Position numbers and translations under genes: made by a program. Below, one piece after another: positions 19,511-28,223 of a DNA stretch of 64,000 nucleotides. The first letter of the stretch is position 1, and each line of letters starts with the position of its first letter. The stretch is from JAYQKL01 sp049889535 (GTDB lineage Bacteria; Pseudomonadota; Alphaproteobacteria; RS24), in assembly GCA_049889535.1 (NCBI GenBank), contig JBMHDF010000019.1, forward strand, positions 9,411-73,410, read 5' to 3'. The notes beneath the pieces are model-generated. The model was not told the DNA's origin, searched no databases, and worked only from the letters and a program-made list of their open reading frames with translations.

Positions 19511-20059
19511 TTATCCGTTTTCAGATTTTTTTGCCAATTTTCGTTTCTGCTTGGCCAATTTATACCCCTTTACCGCCCAAAGGGAAGGAAAGTATGTCAC
19601 CAAAGCCAGAAACACACCTACAGGTAAAGCCCCAACAAACATTGGAATAAGAATTGGCTTAAGCGCACTAATGGGTGCATCGAGCAAAAATTCAACTGTG
19701 ATTTGCGGGGTTTCAGCATTGGTGTCTTGGCCTAAAAAATACAAACCAAGACGATGTGTCGACAGCCAAATAAAGGGAAATGTAAGCGGGTTACCCACCC
19801 ATGTGCCAATGGTTGACGCGATAATATTACCACCAAAAATTAAGGCCAAAATACCGGCTGTGATAAAATGCGTCCCCACCAGCGGACTGGCAGATGCAAA
19901 GGCGCCACATGCCATACCCAAAGCAATTTTTTGTGGGCCATCATCAAGTCTGATAAGACGGTGAAAAACATATTGCGTAGCGCGCTTCCAACCAGATTTA
20001 GGCCAAATCCACTCTCTAATATTTTCAAATATGGCCTTTGGTTTTCGTCTTTTGAACAT
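19511..20059 (-). CDS. DUF2062 membrane protein
   Basis: A 182-residue protein with a basic N-terminus (FKRRKPK) and two to three hydrophobic segments (about 65-110 and 140-165). It matches DUF2062, seen in PFAITPLVGTHF-like form here as SASPLVGTHFITAGILA. The function is unknown. The conserved position between pyrE and pdxJ is seen in other alphaproteobacteria. A very basic C-terminus (KLAKQKRKLAKKSE) follows the last helix. Confidence 0.85.
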   Translation of the reverse strand: MFKRRKPKAIFENIREWIWPKSGWKRATQYVFHRLIRLDDGPQKIALGMACGAFASASPLVGTHFITAGILALIFGGNIIASTIGTWVGNPLTFPFIWLSTHRLGLYFLGQDTNAETPQITVEFLLDAPISALKPILIPMFVGALPVGVFLALVTYFPSLWAVKGYKLAKQKRKLAKKSENG

Positions 20060-20068
20060 GAAATGGTC

Positions 20069-20668
20069 TCATTTTTTCAGCGCGCGGCTACCTGGTTTAA
20101 TTACAGGTAATTTTTTTAAATCCTCTGGCAAGTTTTTTTTGTCAAAAGTTTCAATGTTTAATTGTGCTAAGGAGAACAATTTTACCCCTATTTTTGCTTT
20201 GCCATTTGACCGGTCAATCAGGCAAGCGCCAGCGACCACATTGCCGCCACAGGCACGGATAGCCGCAATCGCTTCGCGCGACGACAGGCCCGTTGTTACA
20301 ATATCTTCAACCATTAAAACACGAGGTTTTCTGCCATTTACTTTGGGTAAATCAAAACCGCGACGCAATTCAAACACGCCTTTAACACGCTCTAAAAACA
20401 TCGCTGGCACATTTAATTGCCGCCCCATTTCAAAACCAACAATCACCCCGCCCATGGCAGGCGACACGACATAATCAATATCGCCTTTGCCTGCTTGCTC
20501 AAGCTTTTTTGCAAGCGCCTTGCACAAGCGTGCGGCGCGCTTTGGGTCCATTAAAACACGCGCACATTGTAAATATTGGCGGCTATGAAGCCCTGACGAC
20601 AAAACGAAATGGCCTTCTAGCAATGCACCAGCTGCACGAAACTCTTTAAAAACTTTTTCAGGTGACAT
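20069..20668 (-). CDS. pyrE: Orotate phosphoribosyltransferase
   Basis: A 199-residue enzyme making orotidine 5'-phosphate from orotate and PRPP. The PRPP-binding loop is VLMVEDIVTTGLSSREAI, and the flexible-loop lysines lie in VNGRKPR. Reads as a full-length type I PRTase. The start has AGGA 6 bases upstream. It is 29 bases downstream of the rsh gene. Confidence 0.95.
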   Translation of the reverse strand: MSPEKVFKEFRAAGALLEGHFVLSSGLHSRQYLQCARVLMDPKRAARLCKALAKKLEQAGKGDIDYVVSPAMGGVIVGFEMGRQLNVPAMFLERVKGVFELRRGFDLPKVNGRKPRVLMVEDIVTTGLSSREAIAAIRACGGNVVAGACLIDRSNGKAKIGVKLFSLAQLNIETFDKKNLPEDLKKLPVIKPGSRALKK

Positions 20669-20697
20669 TCTTAATCCTATGCGTGTTTAAATATGGC

Positions 20698-22860
20698 TTA
20701 ACCAATTTGGCGACTGACCTGACTGACTGACCGGCTGCCGCGCAGAGCAGAAATGAGATCTTTCACATGCTCAACATCTTTAACCATAACCTCAATCTGA
20801 AGAATACAAAAATCCTCATCTTTTTGCGTAAGTTTGAGATTATTAATATTGGCCTGAAATGCCGCAATTGTGTCACAAACTTCACCTAATGCACCGATTT
20901 TATTGACAATAGTTAGGTCTAAAACAGAGGCGAAAAAACTTTTATTTTTATCTTTTATATCCCATTGAAGCGCAATCCAACGATCTGGATAACCTTCATA
21001 TTCAGATAAAATTTTTGCTTCAATTGGGTAAATGAAAATCCCTAAACCGGGCTTGGCAATCCCGACTATCTCGTCACCTGGCAAGGGGTAGCAACCTGGT
21101 GCAATTTGCAGCACATTTGTTGAAGACACCCCAACAACTGGCAGCTTTGGAAGTTTATCCTTGCGCCCTTTACCGCCAGTCGCGAAAGCTTTAACAGCAT
21201 CAAATGTTAATTTCATGCTGGATTTTGAGGGATAGACTTTTCGTAAAACCTCAGACCCCGTGATTTCACCCGCTCCGACTTTCATAAAAAGATCATTAAC
21301 CGTGTCACATTGATAAAAATCAAGTGCGCGCTCGAGAACAATTTTACTATATTTTGCCTCTTCAGCTCGGAACACACTTTCAATAATCTCTTCACCGAGT
21401 TTTATATTTTTAGAAAACTCACGCTCGCGACGCTCATGGCGCAGCGCTGCGCGAGCTTTACCCGTCACCGCTATTTGCTCCCAACCAGCAGGAATAATCG
21501 CATTTTCATCTGTGATGATTTCAACTTCATCACCACTGCGTAACCGTGTGCGCAAAGGCATCGGATTACCGTTAATTTTTGCACTCACGCATTTATTCCC
21601 CACCGCCGTATGCACAGCATAGGCAAAATCAATCGGCGTCGCGCCATCAGGCAGTGCAATCAGACGCCCCTTAGGGGTAAAGCAAAAAACACGATCATGA
21701 AACAATTCAAGCTTGGTATTTTCCATAAACTCTTCAGCCGAGCTTTCATTTTTTAATTGCCCGACCAATTCCTGCAACCATTTAAACGGTTCAATTTCTT
21801 GTAAATTTGGAGTGCTAGATTCGTGTTTTTCTTTATAGACCCAATGCGCCGCCACACCTTTTTCCGCAACCGCGTCCATATCGTGGGTTCGAATTTGCAC
21901 CTCAACACGCTGTCGGCCAGGCCCAATAATGGTTGTATGTAAAGATTGATAATTATTGCTTTTAGGCACTGAAATATAATCTTTAAATCGACCAGGAACC
22001 ATTGACCATTTTTGATGAATAGCACCTAAAACGCGATAACAATCCTCTTGGGATTGCGTTAAAATCCGGATACCAAACACATCGGATAATTGCTCAAGCG
22101 CAATAGATTTGTTTTCCATTTTACGCCAAATGGAAAATGGTTTTTTTTGCCGCCCCTTCACTTCTGATGAAATGCTCTGCTCGGCCAGTAAATTGTGAAT
22201 ATCATAAGCGATATTTTCGAGCATATCGCTATTTTCATTATCTAAATCAACAAGGCGCGCTTTCACAAGCGCATAGCCTTCAGGGTTGAGATGCTGAAAC
22301 GCTAAATCCTCAAGTTCTTCACGAAAGCTATGTATCCCCATACGGCCTGCCAATGGGGCAAATACATCCATTGTTTCGCGCGCAATGCGCTTACGCTTTT
22401 CTTCTGAGTCGATAAAATGCAATGTCCGCATATTGTGAAGCCTGTCGGCTAACTTCACAATGAGGATACGAATATCACTCGCTGTTGCGATAAGAAATTT
22501 TCTAAAATTTTCAGCCTGCTTATTTCCTTTGGTTTTTGTTTCCAACAAGGAAAGCTTGGTCACGCCATCAACCAATTGCGTGACTTCCTCACCAAATAAG
22601 TCGGTAATCTCAGCTGGCGTGGCGTCAGTATCTTCAAGCGTATCATGCAAAAGCCCTGTCACAATGGTTTCAGGGTCAAGTTTAAGCTCGGTTAAAATAC
22701 CAGCAACTTCAACGGGGTGTGAAAAATAAGGGTCGCCAGAGGCACGTTTTTGTGAGCCGTGCTTATTGACAGCAAAAACATAAGCTCTGTTCAGAAAATC
22801 TTCGTCAAGATTAGGGACATAAGCAGCTACACGATCGACAAGTTCAAATTGACGCATCAT
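20698..22860 (-). CDS. Bifunctional (p)ppGpp synthetase/hydrolase (Rel/SpoT homologue)
   Basis: A 720-residue stringent-response enzyme. The HD hydrolase domain is intact (H48, H72-D73 in LLHDTLEDT), and the synthetase domain carries RFKD at 291-294, the charge signature of bifunctional enzymes, plus VEVQIRTHDMD. TGS (about 385-445) and a C-terminal ACT domain (about 645-720) follow. It is likely the sole long RSH in the cell, as usual in alphaproteobacteria, but other copies outside the window cannot be excluded. It lies 34 bases downstream of rpoZ, a widely conserved pairing. Confidence 0.95.
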   Translation of the reverse strand: MMRQFELVDRVAAYVPNLDEDFLNRAYVFAVNKHGSQKRASGDPYFSHPVEVAGILTELKLDPETIVTGLLHDTLEDTDATPAEITDLFGEEVTQLVDGVTKLSLLETKTKGNKQAENFRKFLIATASDIRILIVKLADRLHNMRTLHFIDSEEKRKRIARETMDVFAPLAGRMGIHSFREELEDLAFQHLNPEGYALVKARLVDLDNENSDMLENIAYDIHNLLAEQSISSEVKGRQKKPFSIWRKMENKSIALEQLSDVFGIRILTQSQEDCYRVLGAIHQKWSMVPGRFKDYISVPKSNNYQSLHTTIIGPGRQRVEVQIRTHDMDAVAEKGVAAHWVYKEKHESSTPNLQEIEPFKWLQELVGQLKNESSAEEFMENTKLELFHDRVFCFTPKGRLIALPDGATPIDFAYAVHTAVGNKCVSAKINGNPMPLRTRLRSGDEVEIITDENAIIPAGWEQIAVTGKARAALRHERREREFSKNIKLGEEIIESVFRAEEAKYSKIVLERALDFYQCDTVNDLFMKVGAGEITGSEVLRKVYPSKSSMKLTFDAVKAFATGGKGRKDKLPKLPVVGVSSTNVLQIAPGCYPLPGDEIVGIAKPGLGIFIYPIEAKILSEYEGYPDRWIALQWDIKDKNKSFFASVLDLTIVNKIGALGEVCDTIAAFQANINNLKLTQKDEDFCILQIEVMVKDVEHVKDLISALRGSRSVSQVSRQIG

Positions 22861-22894
22861 TTTTTAGCCCTCCGATGCAAATATCAGAGTAAAT

Positions 22895-23332
22895 TTAATC
22901 CCTGTCGCCACCTCGTCCTGACCCTTTTGCCGATGCCTGCATCTCTTGAAGGGCAGCAAGGATATCTTCCTCGCTCAGCGGTTCTTCTTCAACAACCGCC
23001 TCGACCTCGTCAGAAGACTCAGCTTCATCTGATGATACAGCTTCAGATTGATCTGTCAGCTGCGCGGTAGCATGCTGATAAATCTCTTCTTCTGGCTCAT
23101 CAACCTCAACCTGCTTTTGCAATGATGCAACAATATCTTCGTGCAAATCTTCTGGCTTCATTTTCTCATCAGCGATTTCACGCAATGCAACCACAGGGTT
23201 TTTATCATTGTCGCGGTCCACAAGAATTTCTGCACCAGCTGTCATGTTCCGCGCACGATGGGCAGAATATAAAACCAGTTCAAAACGGTTTGGAACCTTA
23301 TCGACGCAATCTTCAACAGTTACGCGAGCCAT
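22895..23332 (-). CDS. rpoZ: RNA polymerase omega subunit with long acidic tail
   Basis: Residues 1-75 are a standard omega subunit (MARVTVEDCVDKVPNRFELVL, AHRARNM, NPVVALREIAD). Omega helps fold and retain beta-prime and contributes to the ppGpp site. The protein continues to 145 residues with a strongly acidic tail (about 80-130, rich in Glu, Asp and Ser) and a short basic end (GSGRGGDRD), well beyond the 91 residues of E. coli omega. The start has GAGGTGA 4-5 bases upstream. Confidence 0.93.
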   Translation of the reverse strand: MARVTVEDCVDKVPNRFELVLYSAHRARNMTAGAEILVDRDNDKNPVVALREIADEKMKPEDLHEDIVASLQKQVEVDEPEEEIYQHATAQLTDQSEAVSSDEAESSDEVEAVVEEEPLSEEDILAALQEMQASAKGSGRGGDRD

Positions 23333-23429
23333 AATGTCACCTCACGGTTATAAAAAGAAATTTCTATGCTCTAACTAGGGCTTAACGGCAATTTTTACAA
23401 GTAAAAAAGGAATTTAGAGCTAAAAAAGC

Positions 23430-23921
23430 TCAATTTATCTTTTTTATGGCCAGCCTTTCTACAAGGGGTAATTTTCTCAACAATGCATCAGCCGTCAGAT
23501 TGAACACAGGATGGCGCCAATGTGGGGCAATTTCACGCAAAGGCACCAAGACAAATGGGCGTTGAAAAATACCCGGATGTGGCAATTTTGGATTGCGTGC
23601 ATGAATATGCCCATGCCAATCCAGCAAATCCAGATCCAGCGACCTTGCCCCCCATTTTTCTTGTCGCAAGCGGCCAAATTCAACTTCAATTTGATGCAAA
23701 AGCTGCAACAGCGCCTGAGGCGTTAAAACTGAGGACACCTGCCAAACAGCATTGAGATAATCCGGTTGGTTAGGTGGACCCATTGGCGGAGTTTGATAAA
23801 TTGAGGAAGATTGAATAACCCGCACCCCTCTGCGCGCGAGAGCCTGCTGTGCCAAACCAATAATATCATTCGATGAGTGGTCTTTATTCGGCAAATTAGA
23901 ACCCACAGCTATTAAAATCAT
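23430..23921 (-). CDS. folK: 2-amino-4-hydroxy-6-hydroxymethyldihydropteridine pyrophosphokinase
   Basis: A 163-residue HPPK transferring pyrophosphate from ATP to hydroxymethyl-dihydropterin in folate synthesis. It shows AVGSNLP near the N-terminus, the RSLDLDLLDW metal-binding motif and HPGIFQRPFVLVPLREIAP. I use the ATG at 23921 (MILIAVGSN); an in-frame TTG at 23939 would add six residues. It heads the folK-rpoZ-rsh run; the 97-base gap to rpoZ probably contains an rpoZ promoter. Confidence 0.93.
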   Translation of the reverse strand: MILIAVGSNLPNKDHSSNDIIGLAQQALARRGVRVIQSSSIYQTPPMGPPNQPDYLNAVWQVSSVLTPQALLQLLHQIEVEFGRLRQEKWGARSLDLDLLDWHGHIHARNPKLPHPGIFQRPFVLVPLREIAPHWRHPVFNLTADALLRKLPLVERLAIKKIN

Positions 23922-24012
23922 GGTTTTTGCTTCTCTCAATAGTCAATTGCTTTTTGGCTTACACTTGCTAAGATGATTTGGCAAACATAATGACAAAACA
24001 ATAAGGAATAAT

Positions 24013-24639
24013 ATGTCAACAACGGCACCCATAGATAAACCAATGAGCGACCCACCTCGCTTAAAATTACAAGAAAACGAAAAATACGCTTTATTCATTG
24101 ATGGCGCAAACCTATACGCCGCCGCGCGATTGCTTCAAATAGAAATCGATTATCAAGAACTCCTCGCTTATTTTTCCAAACCTACCCCACCATTGCGCGC
24201 TTATTATTATACCGCAATGCATGACGAGCATGAATATTCACCGCTTCGACCTCTCATGGATTGGCTTGACTATAATGGCTACACAATGGTTACCAAGCCT
24301 GTCCGCACTTTCACCAGCAAAACAGGTGAAAAAAAGCAAAAAGGCAATATGGATATTGAGCTGACCGTTGATTGCCTTGAGCTGTCTGACCATCTCGACC
24401 ATTATGTTATTTTTTCAGGTGATGGTGATTTTATTTCTTTGGTCAAAGCGCTGCAAAGGCGGGGTAAACGCATCACTATTGTTTCCACCTCTCAAACGAG
24501 TCCGCCTATTTTATCTGATGAATTGCGCCGCAGTGGTGATGAGTATATTGACCTGAATGACATTCGCGATATTGTAGGACGACCCGTTGGCGTTGGCTCC
24601 CATTCTTATGGTTCAAGCCCGACCAAACATCCGATTTAA
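24013..24639 (+). CDS. NYN domain protein (LabA/DUF88-like putative RNase)
   Basis: A 208-residue PIN-like NYN-domain protein. Acidic residues that would form the metal site are D30 (FIDGANLY), D114 (GNMDIELTVD), and D137/D139 (FSGDGDFISLV). The arrangement matches LabA/DUF88 proteins, thought to be RNases; the target is unknown. An N-terminal 22-residue extension is polar. It is divergent from folK, 53 bases upstream of the DNA glycosylase gene, and probably co-transcribed with it. Confidence 0.88.
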   Translation: MSTTAPIDKPMSDPPRLKLQENEKYALFIDGANLYAAARLLQIEIDYQELLAYFSKPTPPLRAYYYTAMHDEHEYSPLRPLMDWLDYNGYTMVTKPVRTFTSKTGEKKQKGNMDIELTVDCLELSDHLDHYVIFSGDGDFISLVKALQRRGKRITIVSTSQTSPPILSDELRRSGDEYIDLNDIRDIVGRPVGVGSHSYGSSPTKHPI

Positions 24640-24694
24640 TGCCCAGCTATAAAAGTCATAAGATGGCTTAATCATAGGTTAAAGAGTAAATGTG

Positions 24695-25363
24695 ATGAGT
24701 AACAAGACCCAAAAAGCATCTGAGACTGCTGTCACGCCAGAGGCGGAACCACAGTGTCAGCTTTGCCCGCGGCTTGTGGCTTATCGTAGTGAAAACCAAC
24801 AAGCAGAACCGAGCTGGTTCAATGGTGCTGTTCCGTCATTTGGTGATGAGACAGCACAGTTTCTGATTATTGGTCTTGCGCCAGGCGTCACTGGTGCTAA
24901 TCGGACGGGGCGACCCTTTACAGGCGACTGGGCAGGTGATTTGCTTTATAAAACCCTCGCGCATTTTGAGTTCTCATCGGGCATTTATGCGCAACATGCA
25001 GAAGATGGATTGCGCTTGGTCAATTCCATGATTACCAATGCTGTGCGATGTGTGCCGCCGCAAAACAAACCGATTGGCGCAGAAATAAAACAATGCCGTC
25101 CATTTCTAAAATCGCGCATTGATGCTTTGCCAAACTTAAAAATCATACTTTGTCTTGGAAAAATTGCGCACGACAGCACAATTGCTGCCTTTGGCGGGCG
25201 ACAGAAAGATTTTCCTTTCGGACATGGCCATCGCCATGAAATTGAAGATTACGTGATTTATGATAGCTATCATTGCTCGCGCTATAACACCAATACGGGG
25301 CGGCTAACAGAAGCAATGTTCTTTGACGTGTTTAACCAAATTCGTACAGAATTGGGCAGCTGA
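24695..25363 (+). CDS. Uracil-DNA glycosylase, family 5 (UdgB-like)
   Basis: A 222-residue base-excision glycosylase. Motif 1 GLAPGVTGANRTGRPFTGD (60-78) has Ala where family 4 has an acidic residue, and motif 2 is SYHCSRYNT near the C-terminus. Cys21, Cys24, Cys119 and Cys134 fit the 4Fe-4S ligands of family 4/5 enzymes. UdgB types remove uracil and several deaminated bases. I use the ATG at 24695; a GTG directly before it is equally in frame. It converges with smpB, 3 bases apart. Confidence 0.9.
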   Translation: MSNKTQKASETAVTPEAEPQCQLCPRLVAYRSENQQAEPSWFNGAVPSFGDETAQFLIIGLAPGVTGANRTGRPFTGDWAGDLLYKTLAHFEFSSGIYAQHAEDGLRLVNSMITNAVRCVPPQNKPIGAEIKQCRPFLKSRIDALPNLKIILCLGKIAHDSTIAAFGGRQKDFPFGHGHRHEIEDYVIYDSYHCSRYNTNTGRLTEAMFFDVFNQIRTELGS

Positions 25364-25366
25364 TAA

Positions 25367-25855
25367 TCAACCCCGCTCACGCATCAGACGCGCTTTATCG
25401 CGCGCCCAATCGCGGCGTTTTTCGTTTTCTCGTTTATCCGCTTTTTTGCGCCCCTTCGCCATGCCAATAAGAATTTTGATATAACCATTATCTGCAAAAT
25501 ACAGTTTGAGCGGCACAATCGTAACCCCATCACGCTGCACGGCTGCTGCGAGCTTATTCAGCTCGCGGCGTTTCAAAAGCAATTTGCGATTTTGCGTCGG
25601 CTTATGATTATTGCGATTGGCCTGCTTATATTCAGGTATATCTGCATTAATAAGAAACGCCTCGCTGCCCTCAACACTCACATATGACTGCGCAATATTA
25701 GCCTTGCCCTGCCGCAAGCTTTTGACCTCTGTGCCTTGCAAAACAAGTCCGGCTTCGAGCGTTTCGCTGACCTCATAATCAAATCGAGCACGGCGGTTTT
25801 CAGCTATCAGCGTATCGCCTGCTGTTTTTTTTCGACCACCCGATTTTGACGACAT
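25367..25855 (-). CDS. smpB: SsrA-binding protein SmpB
   Basis: A 162-residue tmRNA partner for ribosome rescue. Family features include IAENRRARFDYEVSETLEAGLVLQGTEVKSLR, the beta-barrel motif DIPEYKQAN, and the basic tail GMAKGRKKADKRENEKRRDWARD that mimics a codon-anticodon duplex. The tmRNA gene itself is not in this window. It lies 11 bases after dapA, a common pairing. Confidence 0.96.
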   Translation of the reverse strand: MSSKSGGRKKTAGDTLIAENRRARFDYEVSETLEAGLVLQGTEVKSLRQGKANIAQSYVSVEGSEAFLINADIPEYKQANRNNHKPTQNRKLLLKRRELNKLAAAVQRDGVTIVPLKLYFADNGYIKILIGMAKGRKKADKRENEKRRDWARDKARLMRERG

Positions 25856-25866
25856 TGCCCTGCCCC

Positions 25867-26736
25867 TTACAGACCCGCATGTTGCATAGCGGCGCGCAGA
25901 ACAGATTTATTTTCTTCGCTCAAACGGGTTAATGGCAAGCGCACATCACCAGAGCAAAGCCCCAATTCCTCCGCGACAAATTTGGCGGGTGCAGGATTGG
26001 ACTCAATAAAGAGATTCATATGCAGAGGCATTAATTTATCTTGAATTTCCAATGCTTTAGCGTAATCCCCTGCTAAGGTTGCAGCCTGAAATTCTGCACA
26101 TAGTTTTGGCGCAATATTGGCGGTAACCGAAATACAACCAACCCCGCCATGCGCGTTAAACCCAAGTGCGGTTCCATCTTCACCCGAAAGCTGAATGAAA
26201 TCTTCCCCGCAAGCCTCGCGCTGCAGGCTGACACGATTCAGGTCCCCAGTCGCATCTTTAACGCCAATAATATTGGGCAAACGAGCCAGCTCGGCCATGG
26301 TTCCCACGCTCATATCAATCACCGAGCGACCAGGAATATTATAAATAAACAACGGAATATTAGTGGCGGCATTCAGCGCTTCAAAATGCGCTTTCAAGCC
26401 TGCTTGTGTGGGCTTATTGTAATAAGGCGTCACAATCAGCGCGGCATCTGCGCCAGCCTTTCCTGCATGGGCGACAAAATCCAAAGCTTCGGCGGTTGAA
26501 TTGGACCCCGCCCCCGCCATAATTGGCACGCGCCCAGCGGCGGCTTCAATCACAATCTCAATCACACGTCTATGTTCGGCATGCGACAGGGTTGGCGATT
26601 CCCCTGTCGTGCCACAAGGGACAATGCCATGCGTGCCCTGCTCAATATGCCAGTTCACAAGCTCAGCTAATGCTTTTTCGTCGACCTCGCCAGCGTGAAA
26701 GGGCGTTATCAGGGCAACGATAGAACCTTTAAACAT
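25867..26736 (-). CDS. dapA: 4-hydroxy-tetrahydrodipicolinate synthase
   Basis: A 289-residue class I aldolase condensing pyruvate and aspartate semialdehyde toward lysine and diaminopimelate. The Schiff-base lysine is K160 (IGVKDATGD), Y132 is in YNIPGRS, and GTTGESPTL (42-50) is the substrate loop. The product also feeds peptidoglycan synthesis. It is divergent from the tRNA-Ser gene. Confidence 0.96.
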   Translation of the reverse strand: MFKGSIVALITPFHAGEVDEKALAELVNWHIEQGTHGIVPCGTTGESPTLSHAEHRRVIEIVIEAAAGRVPIMAGAGSNSTAEALDFVAHAGKAGADAALIVTPYYNKPTQAGLKAHFEALNAATNIPLFIYNIPGRSVIDMSVGTMAELARLPNIIGVKDATGDLNRVSLQREACGEDFIQLSGEDGTALGFNAHGGVGCISVTANIAPKLCAEFQAATLAGDYAKALEIQDKLMPLHMNLFIESNPAPAKFVAEELGLCSGDVRLPLTRLSEENKSVLRAAMQHAGL

Positions 26737-26829
26737 GTTTTATCCTGTTAAATCATTTGATTATGGGCAACATAATCGTAAAACAGTCGGACTTCAAGCG
26801 TGTTAGGAAAAAACCCAAAAACGGGCATT

Positions 26830-26857
26830 TTGACATTTGCATTTTTCCTGAAATAAT
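26830..26857 (+). promoter_or_regulatory. Sigma-70-type promoter for tRNA-Ser
   Basis: A perfect TTGACA -35 box at 26830-26835, a 16-base spacer and AATAAT (5 of 6 consensus) at 26852-26857 lie upstream of tRNA-Ser, giving a predicted start near 26864 and a leader of about 40 bases. No other gene lies between. Confidence 0.7.
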
Positions 26858-26904
26858 GTATCACAAACAGGCTTGTTTCAGCATGCTGGATATAGCCAAA
26901 TTGG

Positions 26905-26995
26905 AGAGAGGTGGCCGAGTGGCTGAAGGCGCTCCCCTGCTAAGGGAGTATGCGTTAATAGCGCATCGAGGGTTCGAATCCCTTCCTCTCTGCCA
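26905..26995 (+). tRNA. tRNA-Ser (anticodon GCU, reads AGC/AGU)
   Basis: A 91-base class II tRNA with encoded CCA. The acceptor AGAGAGG (26905-26911) pairs with CCTCTCT (26985-26991), the discriminator is G992 and CCA ends at 26995. Anticodon stem 26932-26936/26944-26948 encloses CTGCTAA with anticodon GCT at 26939-26941. A long variable arm (about 26949-26967) and T arm (loop TTCGAAT, 26973-26979) complete the serine tRNA. Confidence 0.97.
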
Positions 26996-27020
26996 GTTTG
27001 AGCCAGTTTGAGCCAGTTTG
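26992..27020. repeat. 10-bp tandem repeat overlapping the tRNA-Ser 3' end
   Basis: The unit GCCAGTTTGA is repeated 2.9 times in perfect register, beginning with the discriminator and CCA of tRNA-Ser. Each downstream unit therefore repeats the tRNA terminal GCCA. The rest of the gap up to the next gene (27021-27134) holds nothing I recognise. Confidence 0.9.
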
Positions 27021-27134
27021 GTAAAATTCAAACAATCTCAAAATCATTGATGGTCAGGGCGGTGGTGTAGTCTTCCAGCACCATGATAATCACAATGAGC
27101 TTTAACCATGTCAAGGATTTAAAAAGGTCATTGA

Positions 27135-28145
27135 ATGACACAGAAAATGAATATCCCAACAAACATGCGCATCATTGCTGTTGGAGAGGATAAAACACCA
27201 GCCAGTCTTTACATGGACACAGCACCTGCGCCCGGTTTTGCAGATGATGAGGTCTTAGTTAAAATTCATGCAGCAGGTGTCAATCGCGGTGATTGCATTC
27301 AACGTATTGGTTTTTATCCGCCGCCAGCTGGGGCATCAAATATTATGGGCTTAGAGATTGCGGGCACTGTTATTGCTCGCGGTGACGCCGTGACAGAAAT
27401 TGATATAGGGAGCCGCGTTGTCGCCATTATTGCGGGGGGTGGATATGGCGATTATATTAATATCCATCACAGCCATCTGCTCCCAATCCCAGAAAACATG
27501 TCTTTCATTGACGCGGCTGCTTTGCCTGAGGCCATGCTGACTGTTTATGCCAATGTAATGGAACATGCCGGCCTCCAAAAAGCGGAAACAATTTTGGTGC
27601 ATGGCGGCTCCAGCGGCATTGGCACAATGGCCATTCAGATGGCCAAACATATTGGCGCACATGTTATCACCACAGTGGGGTCGCCAGCAAAAGCTGCATT
27701 TTGCTCAAATCTTGGCGCGGATGTGGTGATTAATTATCAAGAACAAGATTTTGTTGAAGCTGTGATGCAAGCCACAAATGGGCAAGGGGTGAATGTCATT
27801 TTGGATATGGTCGGCGGTGATTATATCCAACGCAATATTGAATGCGCGGCTCGTGGCGGGCGTATTGTCAACATCGCCTATATGAAAGGTCATAAAGTCG
27901 AGCTTAATTTCATGCCTATCATGTTAAAAAATCTAACCCTGACTGGCTCAACATTGCGCGCCCGCACAATTGAAGAAAAAGCGCGTCTGACCGATTTGGT
28001 GAAATCAAAATTTTGGCCACTTGTCCCAGATACCATCAAACCAATTGTGCATAGCTGTTTTCCGCTAGAAAAAGCTGGCAAAGCACATGCCCTGATGGAA
28101 ACGAGCACTCATATTGGAAAAATCATTCTGGATTTAGAAGCCTAA
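27135..28145 (+). CDS. NAD(P)H:quinone oxidoreductase-like MDR protein (PIG3/QOR family)
   Basis: A 336-residue zinc-independent medium-chain dehydrogenase/reductase. It has AAGVNRGDCIQRIGFYPPPAGASNIMGLEIAGTV near the N-terminus and the Rossmann motif HGGSSGIGTMAIQMAK (about 155-170). The catalytic zinc ligands of alcohol dehydrogenases are absent. The PPP-G-S and MKGHKVELN patterns point to the PIG3/TP53I3 subgroup of quinone reductases. Physiological substrate unknown. Confidence 0.87.
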   Translation: MTQKMNIPTNMRIIAVGEDKTPASLYMDTAPAPGFADDEVLVKIHAAGVNRGDCIQRIGFYPPPAGASNIMGLEIAGTVIARGDAVTEIDIGSRVVAIIAGGGYGDYINIHHSHLLPIPENMSFIDAAALPEAMLTVYANVMEHAGLQKAETILVHGGSSGIGTMAIQMAKHIGAHVITTVGSPAKAAFCSNLGADVVINYQEQDFVEAVMQATNGQGVNVILDMVGGDYIQRNIECAARGGRIVNIAYMKGHKVELNFMPIMLKNLTLTGSTLRARTIEEKARLTDLVKSKFWPLVPDTIKPIVHSCFPLEKAGKAHALMETSTHIGKIILDLEA

Positions 28146-28164
28146 TAATTGGACAGCTCATAAA

Positions 28165-28203
28165 AAAGGGAAACGCCGTCCACACTTCCCCGCGCTTCCC
28201 TTT
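28165..28203. terminator. Bidirectional intrinsic terminator between convergent genes
   Basis: AAAGGGAA (28165-28172) pairs with TTCCCTTT (28196-28203), and CGC (28174-28176) with GCG (28192-28194), giving an 11-bp stem with one mismatch and a 15-base loop. A-rich and T-rich flanks on both sides permit termination in either direction, fitting its place between two convergent stops. Confidence 0.75.
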
Positions 28204-28223
28204 ATTTTCTTATGTGCTTGAAT

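Noticed and set aside
23417..23431. Short GAGCT/AGCTC hairpin at the end of folK on the minus strand
   Set aside because: The stem is only 5 bp and the T-rich stretch lies about 8 bases beyond it, so it is too weak to call a terminator.
26757..27011. An 84-codon plus-strand open frame across the tRNA-Ser gene
   Set aside because: It runs through a complete tRNA and the tandem repeat and resembles no known protein.
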